Assembly (NCBI GenBank): GCA_016748015.1
Contig: JAAOMT010000515.1
Span: 293,249-357,248, forward strand
DNA length: 64,000 nt
From: Geosiphon pyriformis
Taxonomy: Eukaryota > Glomeromycota > Glomeromycetes > Archaeosporales > Geosiphonaceae
Reading direction: 5' to 3'
Position numbers and translations under genes: made by a program. The notes beneath the pieces are model-generated. The model did not search any database, was not told where the DNA came from, and saw only the letters and a list, made by a program, of their open reading frames with translations. Shown one piece after another: positions 26,798-38,245 of this stretch (within the stretch, counting starts at the first letter, position 1; each line of letters starts with the position of its first letter).

Positions 26798-29700
26798 TTA
26801 ATTTGTATTTTCTTGCCCGGATCCGTCTATTGAACTCTCTCCATCAGCAGCAAGATCCAGTTCGTCGGTCCGATCACTGCCACTTTTTCTTCGACTCGTT
26901 TGTAATCTTTCACCAATGGATCCCACAGACATATTTCCTCGAGAATTAGAAACCCGACTACTTGTACTACCACCACTTTCCAATGTTCTCAATGAATTTT
27001 CTCGTTCCCTCTTTCTTCTTTCAGCCGATATCGGTTCAGCATCAAAATATTGTGAGTTCTGTGATTCTCTATTTCTTCCGACAGAAGTAGGATCTTCGGT
27101 TTCATTGTCATCTTCATCTTCATCATCATCCGGATCAAAATCGTCATCGTCACTATAAATGGCGAGACCAGTGACAATCTGTTCACGACGGGGCTCAAAG
27201 TCTCTAGATGTGGGTGAGGCGTGATCCCTTCGATGAGGAAGCAATGTTCGGACAATATTCATTGCGCGTGATCCTTGCTGTTCAATTGGACTCGACTTAT
27301 TTCGTTTTATTACCCCAATTGTTTCTTCGCTATTGCCGGATGAAATTAGCGTTGTCGAATCTCGACTTGTATTAGTGACGACAATGGTGTCAAGTTCATC
27401 ATTATTACCTGCATCATCAAGGGAAAATGGAAGAGGCACTTCTTTGATAGCTCGGAATTGGCCGCAATTACTGATGTGCTGTAAAAAGTTTATGATCAAT
27501 GAATAAAAGCCATTAAATGAGGAAGATACAAATCCATCTTCGTCCCACTTACTTCGTTCTCAACGCGAAAAAAATTCCATTGCCAACGTCTGATAAAGCA
27601 TATAAAAATGAATCTTTGTTAAATAAATTATTCATCAAATAAAAATTACATGTTATGTGATAGCCGATTACTGACCGCAACATTTCCCCAAATGCAATCA
27701 TAAAAGCTAAAAGTGAGCTCGATATTGAGAGCTTCATAAGCTGGGTCGTCCAGCTAAATCTCAGAATAATGTTTGTAAACATCGCGAAATAATACACCCA
27801 TTTATTTTTAAAACCCAACTCGTCCCGAAGAAAAAGGTTATCACTATCAGATTGAAAGAGTGACCAATCCATGAGCAGGTCCCATAAAATTGTATAAACT
27901 GAATTAAAGGATTGAATGAATATCCACACACCAAGCCAATTATTATTGGTGCCGGAGATCGATTCTATTTGAAAAGAAAAGTAATTAGATTTGCTACAAT
28001 CAATTTGAAATGGCTGGGAAAACTCACTTGCTATTCGGTATCTTGATGCAAAAATTATAGCCAAAATAGAGGAAGAATATTTTCCTGCATTCAATAGGTG
28101 GGGATACGATTGGCCTGTATCTTTATAACGTCTTAAACATTGCAAGAATCGCCACCATGGGGGTAATGAAGCAATGATGGGCGTCCACCACCATAAACCT
28201 GAATTGCAAAAAGCTGTATTCAAGGCATAAAAATTAAAATGAGGTATAACGTTGAGAAAAAAATCCAATTTCAAGACTAACCTAATTCATTTTCATCCCA
28301 TTCACAATTATAAACACAACTGAATATTCCTATCGAGACAACAGAGTATGATAGGCTATTTAAAATATCAGCGACAAAAAAATCACGGAATTCCACGCGG
28401 AAAAAGAAGCTGAGAAATATTCGGAACTTTTCAATTTTTAAGATCAGGGAAAAGTAAGCATGAAAAACAATATTTTTAAAAACATATTTTGCTTTTCCTC
28501 ACTCAATTTACCAAAGCAACAATCAGCCAACGCCTCGCATCGTAATAGAATATCGGGAAAGGACAAAAAAACACCGCGAAGAAAATAATCACAAATAATG
28601 CAGGAAACCAAGTCGGTGGTAGAATAGCGGTTAAACGATCGCTAAAAGGCAAATATAAAGTGAAATTCAAGAGAAGAAATGCGATAGCTGGGAGCTTTAA
28701 AAGAAAGGTAAAAGGAAAAATAAGCTAAAATATTCATTCAAATATGCGAAAAATCGATAGGATCAAATACCTCAAAATATTGACGATAATCCAGATTTTC
28801 TCTCGGATCGAATTCAAAGATGAACTTATAATTAATTCTTGCTTTAGTCCAGGCAAGCATATTTAACCCGAATAGCAAGGAGAAAACAATCGGTAGAAGG
28901 AAACCACCATTTATTTCTAAAATGAAATGAGACACTGATTCCTTCAGCATGGACGGTTCCCCTGACGATAAAACTAGTAGGAGAATTTTCCAAGTGGAAT
29001 TGTGAATAATCAAAATGATTCAAGAAAATTTGAGGAAGGATAACTTAATGCAAACCATATTCGGCAACACGCGCCATTAAACTAAAGGATACCCCCAAGT
29101 ATAAACCAACCCGCCATACCGCGAAATGATAAGTCTGAAAATAAAAGAGATAATAGAATTTTACATTATGAAGAAATGTGCATTTTGGATAAAAATGTCA
29201 TCACAAAACTTGCCTGATTTTCATTACGAGGAACTCGGAGCTTATTCATAGCTTGTCTTCTCATTCCCCCTTCAAATTTGTCCACATAAAAATTCTGAAT
29301 ATAAAAATCAGCTGAATTAAATGTTGAATGGTTATCTCGTAAAAAATGGATGAGATATCTATGCAAATACCTCAGTCTCTTTAGTGATTTGATCAAGAAT
29401 TTTAGATGTTACAAAATTGCTAGCATCGATTTTCTGCATATAAATGTAGCCACCTTTCCAACCTGCAAGCTGATTTAAAATTCAAAATGTGAAAATATGA
29501 ACATTTTGAAATCTAAATTGGTGTAAAAAATTGCATACCTTATCAAATTTCTTGAGAATTTTCACAAAACCAAGCCGATTTAGAACCTATACAAAATTAT
29601 AGGAAAATTTAGTTGAAGTTGATTTTTGCAGACCGATTACTGAAATTTTGTTTTACCTTGTAATTTTTTAACAATTCAGCACCGCGATAGAATTCAAATA

Positions 29701-30835
29701 CTGCTTTTTTTATTTTTTTCCTAGCATCTTTATAATCCACGTCAATAGTTGGAGGTCCAGGAATAGAATTGGGACGTTCGACCGGCGAACTTAACCTTGG
29801 AGTAGATCTCGAATTAGTGAGGTTATTGAGATTAGGCGCGGTAAAATAGTCGAGGCTTTGTTTAACTATAGATATGGGAGTTGTCCATGGATCAGATCTA
29901 TCCGGTTTCTGGAAATCAATTGGGAAAATTCAAAAAAAATGCAAAATGTAAAAAACTTTAGGATAATGAAATGATAATTCACCCGTTCTCGTCTTCTGTT
30001 CCGTCTTAATTCTCGCATTTCTTTATATTGGAGTTTTAGCATTTTTAGATTATTTATAGCTTCTCTTTCTTTCACTAGATGAAATATATGATCAAGCCGA
30101 ATTGAGATTTTTCCTAAAATAACATAAAGGCAAAGTAAAATGTCGCCAAAAGAAATACTTTATACATTCGTAAAACTCTGAGATTTCTTCAAGTTCCTCA
30201 TCCAATTTCAAAAAAAACATTCTCTCATCGTCATTCAGATGATCCAATAGAGTGTCGAGTGTCACATTTTTATGAATTTCGTTACGATCTAGTAGCCAAA
30301 AAAAGTCATAAACAAGCGTCAGATCTATGAAAAAGAGCTGTAAAAAGAAGATTTCAAAGTCATATTTATTTCACTAACAATGTACTGGCGCCAAAAGACT
30401 ACCCCGTTTACTCAATGCTATCAGTCTGGTCGACATTCTTTCGATTAAAGGCTTCATGATTGGAAGGCTCGACATACTCCATGTTTTTCCCTGAGCTTCA
30501 TCACCTGTGGAAGGTATGGGGACAGCTTCTACGAAAGAATCTGAACGAAGTGATTGAGAAAGCTGGTATCCAGTTATACTGTCACGACCGTGTTCATTAT
30601 TTCTACGACTATTGATTTGCTCTTGCTGTTGAAGCAGGTTTGCCTTTTCCACTTGTCTCAGCAATTTCTTTAAACCTTTATAATCGATATATCTATCAGA
30701 TTCAATTTTAATAACAAAATAATAAATCAACTGAATAAATTAAAATTCAAAAAACTATTTGCTTGATCAGAGAATTTAATACTTTTTCCTCCACTCAGGA
30801 ACCGATTCAGTCTGCAGGACTTTAGCGAATTTCAT
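26798..30835 (-). CDS. SPX-EXS phosphate exporter/sensor, SYG1/XPR1-like, 963 aa
   Basis: Sixteen exons, complete: 30835-30783, 30692-30386, 30337-30166, 30074-29983, 29908-29657, 29586-29539, 29469-29371, 29294-29214, 29134-29056, 28973-28771, 28694-28512, 28426-28282, 28198-28028, 27964-27676, 27589-27553, 27478-26798. The SPX domain (about 1-308), which binds inositol pyrophosphates in this family, starts M-K-F-A-K, carries Y-I-D-Y-K-G-L-K-K and ends with F-Y-R-G-A-E-L-L-K-N-Y and K-I-L-K-K-F-D-K, the basic surface typical of the fold. The EXS domain (about 369-755) has several membrane helices and the signatures I-N-Y-K-F-I-F-E-F-D-P-R, F-R-D-F-F-V-A-D, L-Q-C-L-R-R-Y-K-D-T-G and W-N-F-F-R-V-E-N-E. 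XPR1/PHO1 relatives export phosphate; yeast Syg1 is less clear. The 200-residue cytosolic tail is Ser-rich with an acidic run at 847-866. The intron after exon 8 uses a GC donor. Confidence 0.95.
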
Positions 30836-32038
30836 TTTAACCCTGGTAAAGCCGCAACAGCGATTTTCGCCAAATACGGTGACTCAAGAATATTTTGATT
30901 TCAACAAAAGAAGGTAGGAGGTAGTCTAACTTGACACCCAAGTTCACTCTGTAGTCAGCTAAAAATGCGAAAAAAACGTGGCGAATGGATTGGCGAAAAT
31001 TTTTTGCAAATATTATCTTTCTTTGCTTTTTTAGGGAGAAGTTCAAAAACACAGACTGTCAATAAGTTGAGAAACAAAATCCGGGGAGTTCGAAGACGAT
31101 CTAACTGAATTAAGAAAATCTCATGTACATATTTGTTTTTTTTATCAGCATTTAAACGTCGATCAACAGGTAGTACTTGTGCCCAGATGTTCAAGAAATT
31201 GAAATCGAGAACAAGATTTGGTCCGGTTTTGCCCTTGAGTTACTCTTAATTTCTATTAAAAAAAGAGGTACAAATAATCGGAGGGTTAAACTGATAAACG
31301 TCATTGACCATCGTGTAAATAAAGCAAAACAATATTTATACAGCAATCGCTAGCACAATTTTGCCAATGTTACAACGGAACACCTTTGGCCCAACACGTT
31401 TTCCAAGATAAATGTTCTTTCAAATTTTTTGATTGAAAGAAATATTTTATCTAAAATTTATTGAATAATGACGATTTGCAAAATTTCATGAGAGATATCA
31501 ATATTTTATGATGAGCTTTGATCATTGGGAAAAGATTCGTTGACAATTAAACACAAAACTAATTAATGATTAATTCGAAATTGATAGTGATCATATGTCG
31601 GGGCAGTCGGATTCGTCGATCTTAAAATTTGTCTTATTTTAAATTTATGTCAATTTCGTCTGGTTTGCATTCTTAAAATTATTTGTTCTCTGAGCTTTTA
31701 AAAATGAACATTAATTTTTAAAATCTGCACATAATAATAATAAATCTTTTAACAATAGTTTTTTAAAAAATATCTTAAAATTAATTTTTTTGATAAAAAA
31801 ATAATCACAACAAAAAAGCAACCATGTATTTTTATGAAACTTTGATGGGTTAACACAAAATAGGTGAATATAACATACTCAGATTCTAATATATAATATA
31901 TACTATACTATAATATAATATAATATAATACAAAAACTTATTATGAGAATTGTTCGCGAGATAGCCAAATTTGGTTAATTGTAAAGGAATGTTCTAGAGT
32001 TAATAATAATAGCACTTCGATATTCTTCGAAACTGTAT
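30836..32038. other. Intergenic upstream of the SYG1-like gene
   Basis: Lies between the starts and ends of two minus-strand genes and should contain the SYG1-like promoter. A minus frame at 30955-31194 has non-random-looking residues (for example L-P-V-D-R-R-L-N-A-D-K-K) but no recognised family. An ATAAT-unit repeat lies at about 31905-31931. Confidence 0.5.
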
Positions 32039-34289
32039 TCATTCAACAGTGTTTTCTTGGTTTTGGTTTCGACTAAGTAGAGCATATAGTTTTTGTCTTT
32101 CATAATAGGCTGACTGGTTTTGTGGATTCAATGTCAACACTTTATTCAGATCTTTAATTGCTTCATCGAATTTTCCTAGAGCGCTAAATAAGAAACCACG
32201 TTCAGCTAGCGCGAGTAAATTATCCTGCTCACAAGTTAAGGATGAATTAAAGTCGGCCAAAGCTTCATCAAACCGACCTAAATCTCGAAATATTATACCC
32301 CGTTGAGCGAATGCTTGAGCTTTATGTTGTTGGCCAAAACTGTCGTTTGGAGCTAGTCGCAAAGCAACATCCAAATCAGCTAAGGCTAGATTGTATTGTT
32401 TCATTACTCGATATACTTTGCCACGGATAGCATAAGGAAGCCATTGGTGCGGTGAGGTTTCTAAAGCAAAATTTAAATCCTTAATCGCTTCATCATACAT
32501 TTCAAGTTGATTGAAAGTTTCAGCGCGAAAAGCTAATGTCCATGAATCATTTGGTCCAATTTGAAGTGAACTTTGAAAATCATTCAAGGCATCCTGATAC
32601 CGACCCAAAGCCAAATTTGTGACACCTCTGGTTCGTAGCGTGTCATGATCACTTGGTGAAATCCTCAATGCCTCGTTAAGATCGTTTAAAGCTTGATTGT
32701 AACATTTCTTCCAATAATAAACATCACCTCGTATTGCAAGGGCATGAGCATCTTGAGGGGCCAACGCCAGAATCGCATTGAGATCATGTAATGCATCATC
32801 AAGGCGATTTAATTTACGGTAAACCATCGCACGGCTGATAAATACATCAATAGGATGGCGAGAATTAAGAGCTATAGCCTTGTTCAAATCGGGTAATGAG
32901 TCATTATAACGTCCCAATAATCGATATACGTCAGCACGGATAGTCAACGCAATGATGTCATTAGGGCAATTTACTAGAAATTTATCCAAATCAGACAGTG
33001 CTTTATCATATTGACGTAATTGGGTATATATAGCCCCACGGTTTTTGAGAGGATAAAGGTTTTTGGGGTCGATTTGTAAAGCTAGACTACAATCGTTTAT
33101 AGCTTCATTCAAATTTTTCATCAGCCGGTAAACATCTGCTCTTTTGTTAATTGCTTCAATATCGTTAGGGTTCATATCTAACGCTTTGTTCAAATCATGA
33201 ATTGATTCACTCAACCGGTTAAGCTGGATAAAAGCACTTGCTCGGGTTTTCAAGGCAGAAGCTTTTTGTTCTTCAAAACCATATAACAAAACTCTCGACA
33301 AATCAGGAACCGCCGCTTGATAATTTTTCGCCAGTAGATGAACCTCACCACGTTTTTGCAATGCTGAAACATTTTTCGGCTCTTTGAGAATTACTTTATC
33401 TAAGTCAGAGATAGCCATATCGTAACGTCCTGCACTCTTCAAAATCATCGCGCGTTTGATCAAAGCTTCAATATTTTCTGGTTCAAGATTCAATGCATTA
33501 TTATACTCAATCAAGGCCTCGTCATCTCGTCCTTCGCAATGATGCACTTCACCACGTAAAATCCAACAACGAGCCTTAGTTGGTTTTTGAACAAATGCAA
33601 CATCCAAATCTTCTATTGCTCTTTTATATTCGCCCAATTTGATGAGAGCCTGGGCACGATCACATAACGCACTAATACTATCTGGATATTGTTCTAAAAC
33701 TTTGGTAAAACATTCTACAGCTAGTAAATATTGTTTTTGTTTCATGGCTTGTTGCCCATTTTTTTGGTATTGATTCCATGCTTTAGGCCCTCGCAAAAGT
33801 TTCGGAACAGCTGCATTTTTTTCGCAACGCGGACTTGTCACGGAGCTCAAATTCAAATTATTTATTTCAACATTATTCAAAATTTCGTGATTACTATGTT
33901 GACTTTCATCAATCGGGTAGATAGGAAGAAATTTTTGTGAGGGTGGTATAGATACACTAAGTCTTGACGTCTTAAATTCTAAGGGATCGCTTGTTAAGGG
34001 TGCTGAAGAGAGTGGTGATGCCGCTACTTGTGTGCTTTCTCTTCGCTATTATTTCAAATAAAAATATTTAATGTCTAGGGAAACTACAAGTCTTTAACAT
34101 AAATTATTGGTATATATTTACCTCCCGTCTCTTATTATCCCTGGAAGAACGCTCTAACATCACCATGGAAGCTCGATTTGTTTGTTTAGTGAGTTGCAGG
34201 TTGTCAATTTCGGAGCTGAGGGGTTCTTGGACAAACATCGCAGTTTCACAGCGAATGTATATCACCCAAGTATACGGAATATATGACAT
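32039..34289 (-). CDS. TPR-repeat protein, two exons, 724 aa (copy 2)
   Basis: Paralogue of the gene at 23280-25717, in the opposite orientation on the other side of the SYG1-like gene. Exon 1 is 34289-34122 (56 codons; an internal ATG at 34238 is an alternative start) and exon 2 is 34045-32039; the phase-0 junction follows a Glu codon exactly as in copy 1. The N-terminal 160 residues are Ser/Thr-rich and differ strongly from copy 1, while the 16 full TPRs plus a partial one align repeat for repeat, including shared blocks such as R-G-P-K-A-W-N and N-R-G-A-x-Y-x-Q-L-R-Q-Y-D. By eye roughly half the repeat-region residues match. A scaffold role is inferred; the divergent N-termini suggest different partners or regulation. 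Confidence 0.9.
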
Positions 34290-35030
34290 TGTAGTGATGA
34301 CGTAATCTGTCACCCCAATACACGTGAAAATTTCGTAATAGTTTGTTGATTTTAGTTAGTTCTGCCAGCCAAAGTACTACGTTTGGATAATATACACTAA
34401 GAGTTTTTCCCAGCGTGCTGTGCTCACAATTTCAAAGCAAAATGACCTAGAGCAATAGGATCTTTAAAAGGCTTCTTGAATTTTTCTAGGTTTTGTAGAG
34501 TTGAGAAGCTTCATTACCTTCTCTTTCTGGAAGTTTAATATTTCGCGCCTCCGAAGTAACCAATTATAACTAAAAAGTGATAGAATCTTGGTCATTTTGA
34601 AACTCTACAGAAAGATTCGAAATATAAAATTGGTTCAGGAATTTGGGTCAAAGTAAAGGCATATCTGAATAAACTTTTTGATTAAAAGATATAATTTTAA
34701 ATAGACTTGAGTTCGTAGGCAATTAAATTAATTTTTTTACTGCGTTTTTACCAAGAAATAAACTCTGAATAAAAGATTCTTAATCCATTTAGCATTCATA
34801 ACCTTCTAATGAACGTAATGAATGTGATTCGACTAAAGCTTCCCAACCGCTAATTACAAATTTGATGCACTTTTATTCTTGCAAACATGAATCAAAGTTT
34901 TGAGTTGTCTAATACCCAAGCCGTTGGAAAGTCTCCTCCTTTTCCAAAACACGCCATGGAAGCTGAAATTACAATGGCTTGATGTCTCAAATATTTTTAA
35001 TTGAACTCAAGTAGCCAATGTGACTCAAGA
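34290..35030. other. Intergenic, no gene seen
   Basis: Separates the 3' end of the F-box/LRR gene from the start of the second TPR gene. No recognisable feature. Confidence 0.65.
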
Positions 35031-36641
35031 CTAACGAAAATCAAGACATATTCTAGCCACAATTTGGTTCAAATGTGCCCTTTCATTCGAATGCCTCATT
35101 TCCATCAGGTATCCTTTCCCTCCATTGGATAATTTCAATACGTCAAGAAGTAGTTTCCAATTTAAATTGCCCTCGCAATCAAATTCAAGTCTTTCCAAGG
35201 GAGCTGAACACTCGAGTAAAAACTTTCTTAGTGATTTATGGGTAAGCTGCCAAATTCCATAATTAAAATCAAGGCGTTTCAATGTTGAAGGAAGAAATTT
35301 TGCTATTTGATTTAGAATCTCACCAAGGTTGGTAGTGATAGAATTTGGCCGATTGATGACAAGTTCTTCAAGTTGAGAGAGTAAATGCAAAAATTTAACA
35401 CATATTAAAATTTCTTCTGTAGCGTGTATTGATATTGTGAATTTTCGGATAGTCTTACAGTGAACCAAAATATTTTCAAAAAAATCGGGATAACGAAGGC
35501 CACACCATCTATCTAAACCTAGCCCAAGGTTATTTAATGTTTGCTCGGCGTTTTTTAGAATGGATATAAAATTTGATACGGGAAGTTCTCGCCCATTAAA
35601 TGTCAAATCAATAAATTCCAATTGTTTTAGATGAGGGAATTGTACATGGGCTAAAGGTTTTAAATGATAACTCGTCAGATTTAAACAATTTTCAAAGCTA
35701 ATTGTTTCCAAATTTCGGCAAGCAGCTATACCAGTTAAGGGATCACAATTTCTGAGGTCACAATTCTTGATCTTCACATATGTCAGAGAAGAAGCTTGTG
35801 TTTTAAGCTCGGTAAGAACTGTACACGGATATGGATGGTCCAAAATGAATCGTTTCAGAGAGCTCTGAGCCCTAATTAAAGGTCCTAGATGGTCATTGTC
35901 ATGGGGATTATCACCTTCTGATTGAATAGTTTCCAAATTTGTACAAAATTTTAACATCCCATCGAGCAATTGACCTTGATATTTTGACGTACGGCATGAG
36001 AAACTTTTCAAGTTTTGCAAACTCTTGCTTGCCGCTCGCATCGAAGTAAAAAACTGTAACTCATGTCCCATGAAAATTTTCCTGACATCAAATTTAAAAA
36101 CCTCCAATCGAGTTGCACGAGAAATAAACAATCGAAATAAATGTTTTAGAACTCTGACATTTAGCATTCGTAGATATTGACTTTCATCAGAAGGTCGCCA
36201 AGCTTCAATTGCTTCGTTTAACTCGCTGATATCCAATTCTCGCATATATTTTGGGTAGTCGTATGCAGCTGGACTTTGCCAACTTTCTTTTGAATGCTTA
36301 CTATGTATATGATTGTTTATCTCTAAAAAAGCCTTCTGGGAATCGTCAAGAAATGTGAAACATACGATAATGAGTTTGGTTGATGGTTTTAGTGATAAAT
36401 GAAATGGCCTTTTCCATAGCGTTTCAACGGTGGTATTGCACCATATGCGATTCAATATTACGCAACTGTACAATGTTTGAACATCTCTCTCGTCTAGACA
36501 CCCGAGTATCTTTTGGATTATTTCCGGTGGTAAATGGACATTTTGTGAAGTTTTAGATATTTTAGGTACGACTTCAAGTGGACTATGATTCTGATAAATT
36601 CGCGATGGTTTTCTGACCTTTTGAAACATTTTCATTTTCAT
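35031..36641 (-). CDS. F-box/LRR-like protein, single exon, 536 aa
   Basis: Likely SCF ubiquitin-ligase receptor. A basic N-terminus of about 35 residues is followed by an F-box (about 36-85) with V-H-L-P-P-E-I-I-Q-K-I-L-G-C-L, R-I-W-C-N-T-T and L-W-K-R-P-F. The remaining 450 residues contain many leucine-rich segments with the L-x-x-L-x-x-L/F-x-x-N/C spacing of F-box LRR proteins, for example L-T-Y-V-K-I-K-N-C-D-L, L-E-T-I-S-F-E-N-C and L-K-Q-L-E-F-I-D-L. The reading frame is intact with one ATG cluster at the start (M-K-M-K-M), and the first in-frame ATG is used. Its target is unknown. It shares the F-box ending with the protein at 14543-15541 but is longer and not a close copy. Confidence 0.88.
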   Translation of the reverse strand: MKMKMFQKVRKPSRIYQNHSPLEVVPKISKTSQNVHLPPEIIQKILGCLDERDVQTLYSCVILNRIWCNTTVETLWKRPFHLSLKPSTKLIIVCFTFLDDSQKAFLEINNHIHSKHSKESWQSPAAYDYPKYMRELDISELNEAIEAWRPSDESQYLRMLNVRVLKHLFRLFISRATRLEVFKFDVRKIFMGHELQFFTSMRAASKSLQNLKSFSCRTSKYQGQLLDGMLKFCTNLETIQSEGDNPHDNDHLGPLIRAQSSLKRFILDHPYPCTVLTELKTQASSLTYVKIKNCDLRNCDPLTGIAACRNLETISFENCLNLTSYHLKPLAHVQFPHLKQLEFIDLTFNGRELPVSNFISILKNAEQTLNNLGLGLDRWCGLRYPDFFENILVHCKTIRKFTISIHATEEILICVKFLHLLSQLEELVINRPNSITTNLGEILNQIAKFLPSTLKRLDFNYGIWQLTHKSLRKFLLECSAPLERLEFDCEGNLNWKLLLDVLKLSNGGKGYLMEMRHSNERAHLNQIVARICLDFR

Positions 36642-38245
36642 TTTGATTAATAAAAAACACTTCGCAATCCTAGCGGATTATATAATAAATCAATGGCGCA
36701 AAATCTAAAAAGGGTCAATTGGTCTATTGGGATGAATTACTCACCGGAGCCTCGAAATTATTAGAAATCAAGCTCTTGTTGATTAGTCGAATTGGAGATC
36801 AAGTTAAATCGGAATTTCATTGAGCCGATGGATAATTCGAAGCTAACGACATTTTATTTAAAATGTCTGATTTCCTAATATACCTACCAAAATCGATGGA
36901 TATCAAGCACTTTAGAAATTTTTGGCCATTCGTCAGAGTATACCATTTCGCCAAGAAATGAAATTCGCAGGGACCGTGAGTTGTAACTTTTATCAAACGG
37001 TCCAAACTTTGAAGCTATAGTCAATATTTCGACTAGTCTCGAAAAAATTCGGCCTGTAGTACAAAGAAATTGGACTACTCCAACCGAGGAATTGTTGTAC
37101 TTGTTGGTTCTGATCAAAAAACATATGAAAATCACCGTAAAATTTACGCCAGAAGCATTTCCCTAGAATAAAGGAAGTTTTTAGGAAGATGCTGCCCTGT
37201 TCACGCAACTAATGTTGCAAAAGTGCCTCAACCGAAAAGAGCGCCAAAAGGTTACTTGGACAGTCTATAGCCTTGATTACAGCCAGAATTTGATTCGAGG
37301 CTTAAAGGAAATTTAGAAGCGTAGACCAAATCCCAGTAATTTCATCCATCTTGAAGAATATATTCAATATTGCGCCGCGTTAGCCCCCACTTCATCGAAG
37401 TATGCCCCAGCTAATTGAGACAGTCATCGCAGCTCATGGAAAAGCGACAAGATATTAAATTAACTCTTGCGGTTCTACAAAAAATGATAAAATACGAATT
37501 AATAATAAAAGTTATCTGTACAAAGAAATCTCAAGTAGAAACCATATTTTAATTTATTTTAACTTATCTGGGCTTACTTCTTTCGCATAATTAAATTCAG
37601 GTATAACCAATCTCAGCTAGGTTATTTGACAATTGTCTCGGACACATTATTATTTATGGCTTTACTGCTCGTTCAATTTGTTTAATCCCTTAAAATGCTA
37701 ATAATGGTGATCGCGATAATCTAAATAAAAGAGTGGCTCCGAAACTTTTTTTTTCCTTATATTTTTAAAATTTTTGTTTCAAACATCACACCTTTTCTGG
37801 AATTGCACCTCGATCAAACAGGATATTTATGAGGATAAGCTTTTGCTTCTTCCTTTTCAATTGTTTCAATGCTTCTCACTGCTGCTTAGGCTTCCTCTAC
37901 ACTTGGTGTTTCTGTGTGCACTCTTCATCACTGACACTGGAAAGACAAAATCGTAATATTTCATTCACGAAGCTTTATAATATTTCAAACATCCTGAACT
38001 CACCGTCTCCTTTTCCTCTTTCCCCTCTTCCCCCTCCCTCGCCTTAACATGAGCTTGTCTCAGATGTTGGGAATTAAATCAACTTCAAGTGGGCTGCGTT
38101 GCGCTCCTTACTGGAATGTTTGTGCTGTAAACTGATCAAAGAGACAACATTTTTTTTATGGATCATATAAAACACAATTTACTTTTCTAGGGAGATCATT
38201 TTTGCTATTTTGCATTCAATCTTCTCACCTATGTCTTTCACCTCG
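36642..38245. other. Intergenic with unassigned coding-like segments
   Basis: Overlapping minus-strand frames at 36817-37208 and a plus-strand run at about 37240-37440 have a more balanced composition than the background but no family I recognise, and several stops. A pyrimidine-rich tract lies at about 38005-38045. Some of this may be the 5' part of the decayed element that follows. Confidence 0.35.

Noticed and set aside
28917-29055. Longer intron 9 (ending at 28917) in the SYG1-like gene
   Set aside because: The acceptor ending at 28974 gives a more typical 82-nt intron and adds a segment with L-E-I-N-G-G-F-L-L that fits the EXS family; the long version would delete part of it.
30075-30165. 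Acceptor near 30110 for SYG1-like exon 4
   Set aside because: It would create an in-frame TGA at the junction; the acceptor ending at 30075 gives F-Y-E-L-K-E-R-E, which fits the SPX family.
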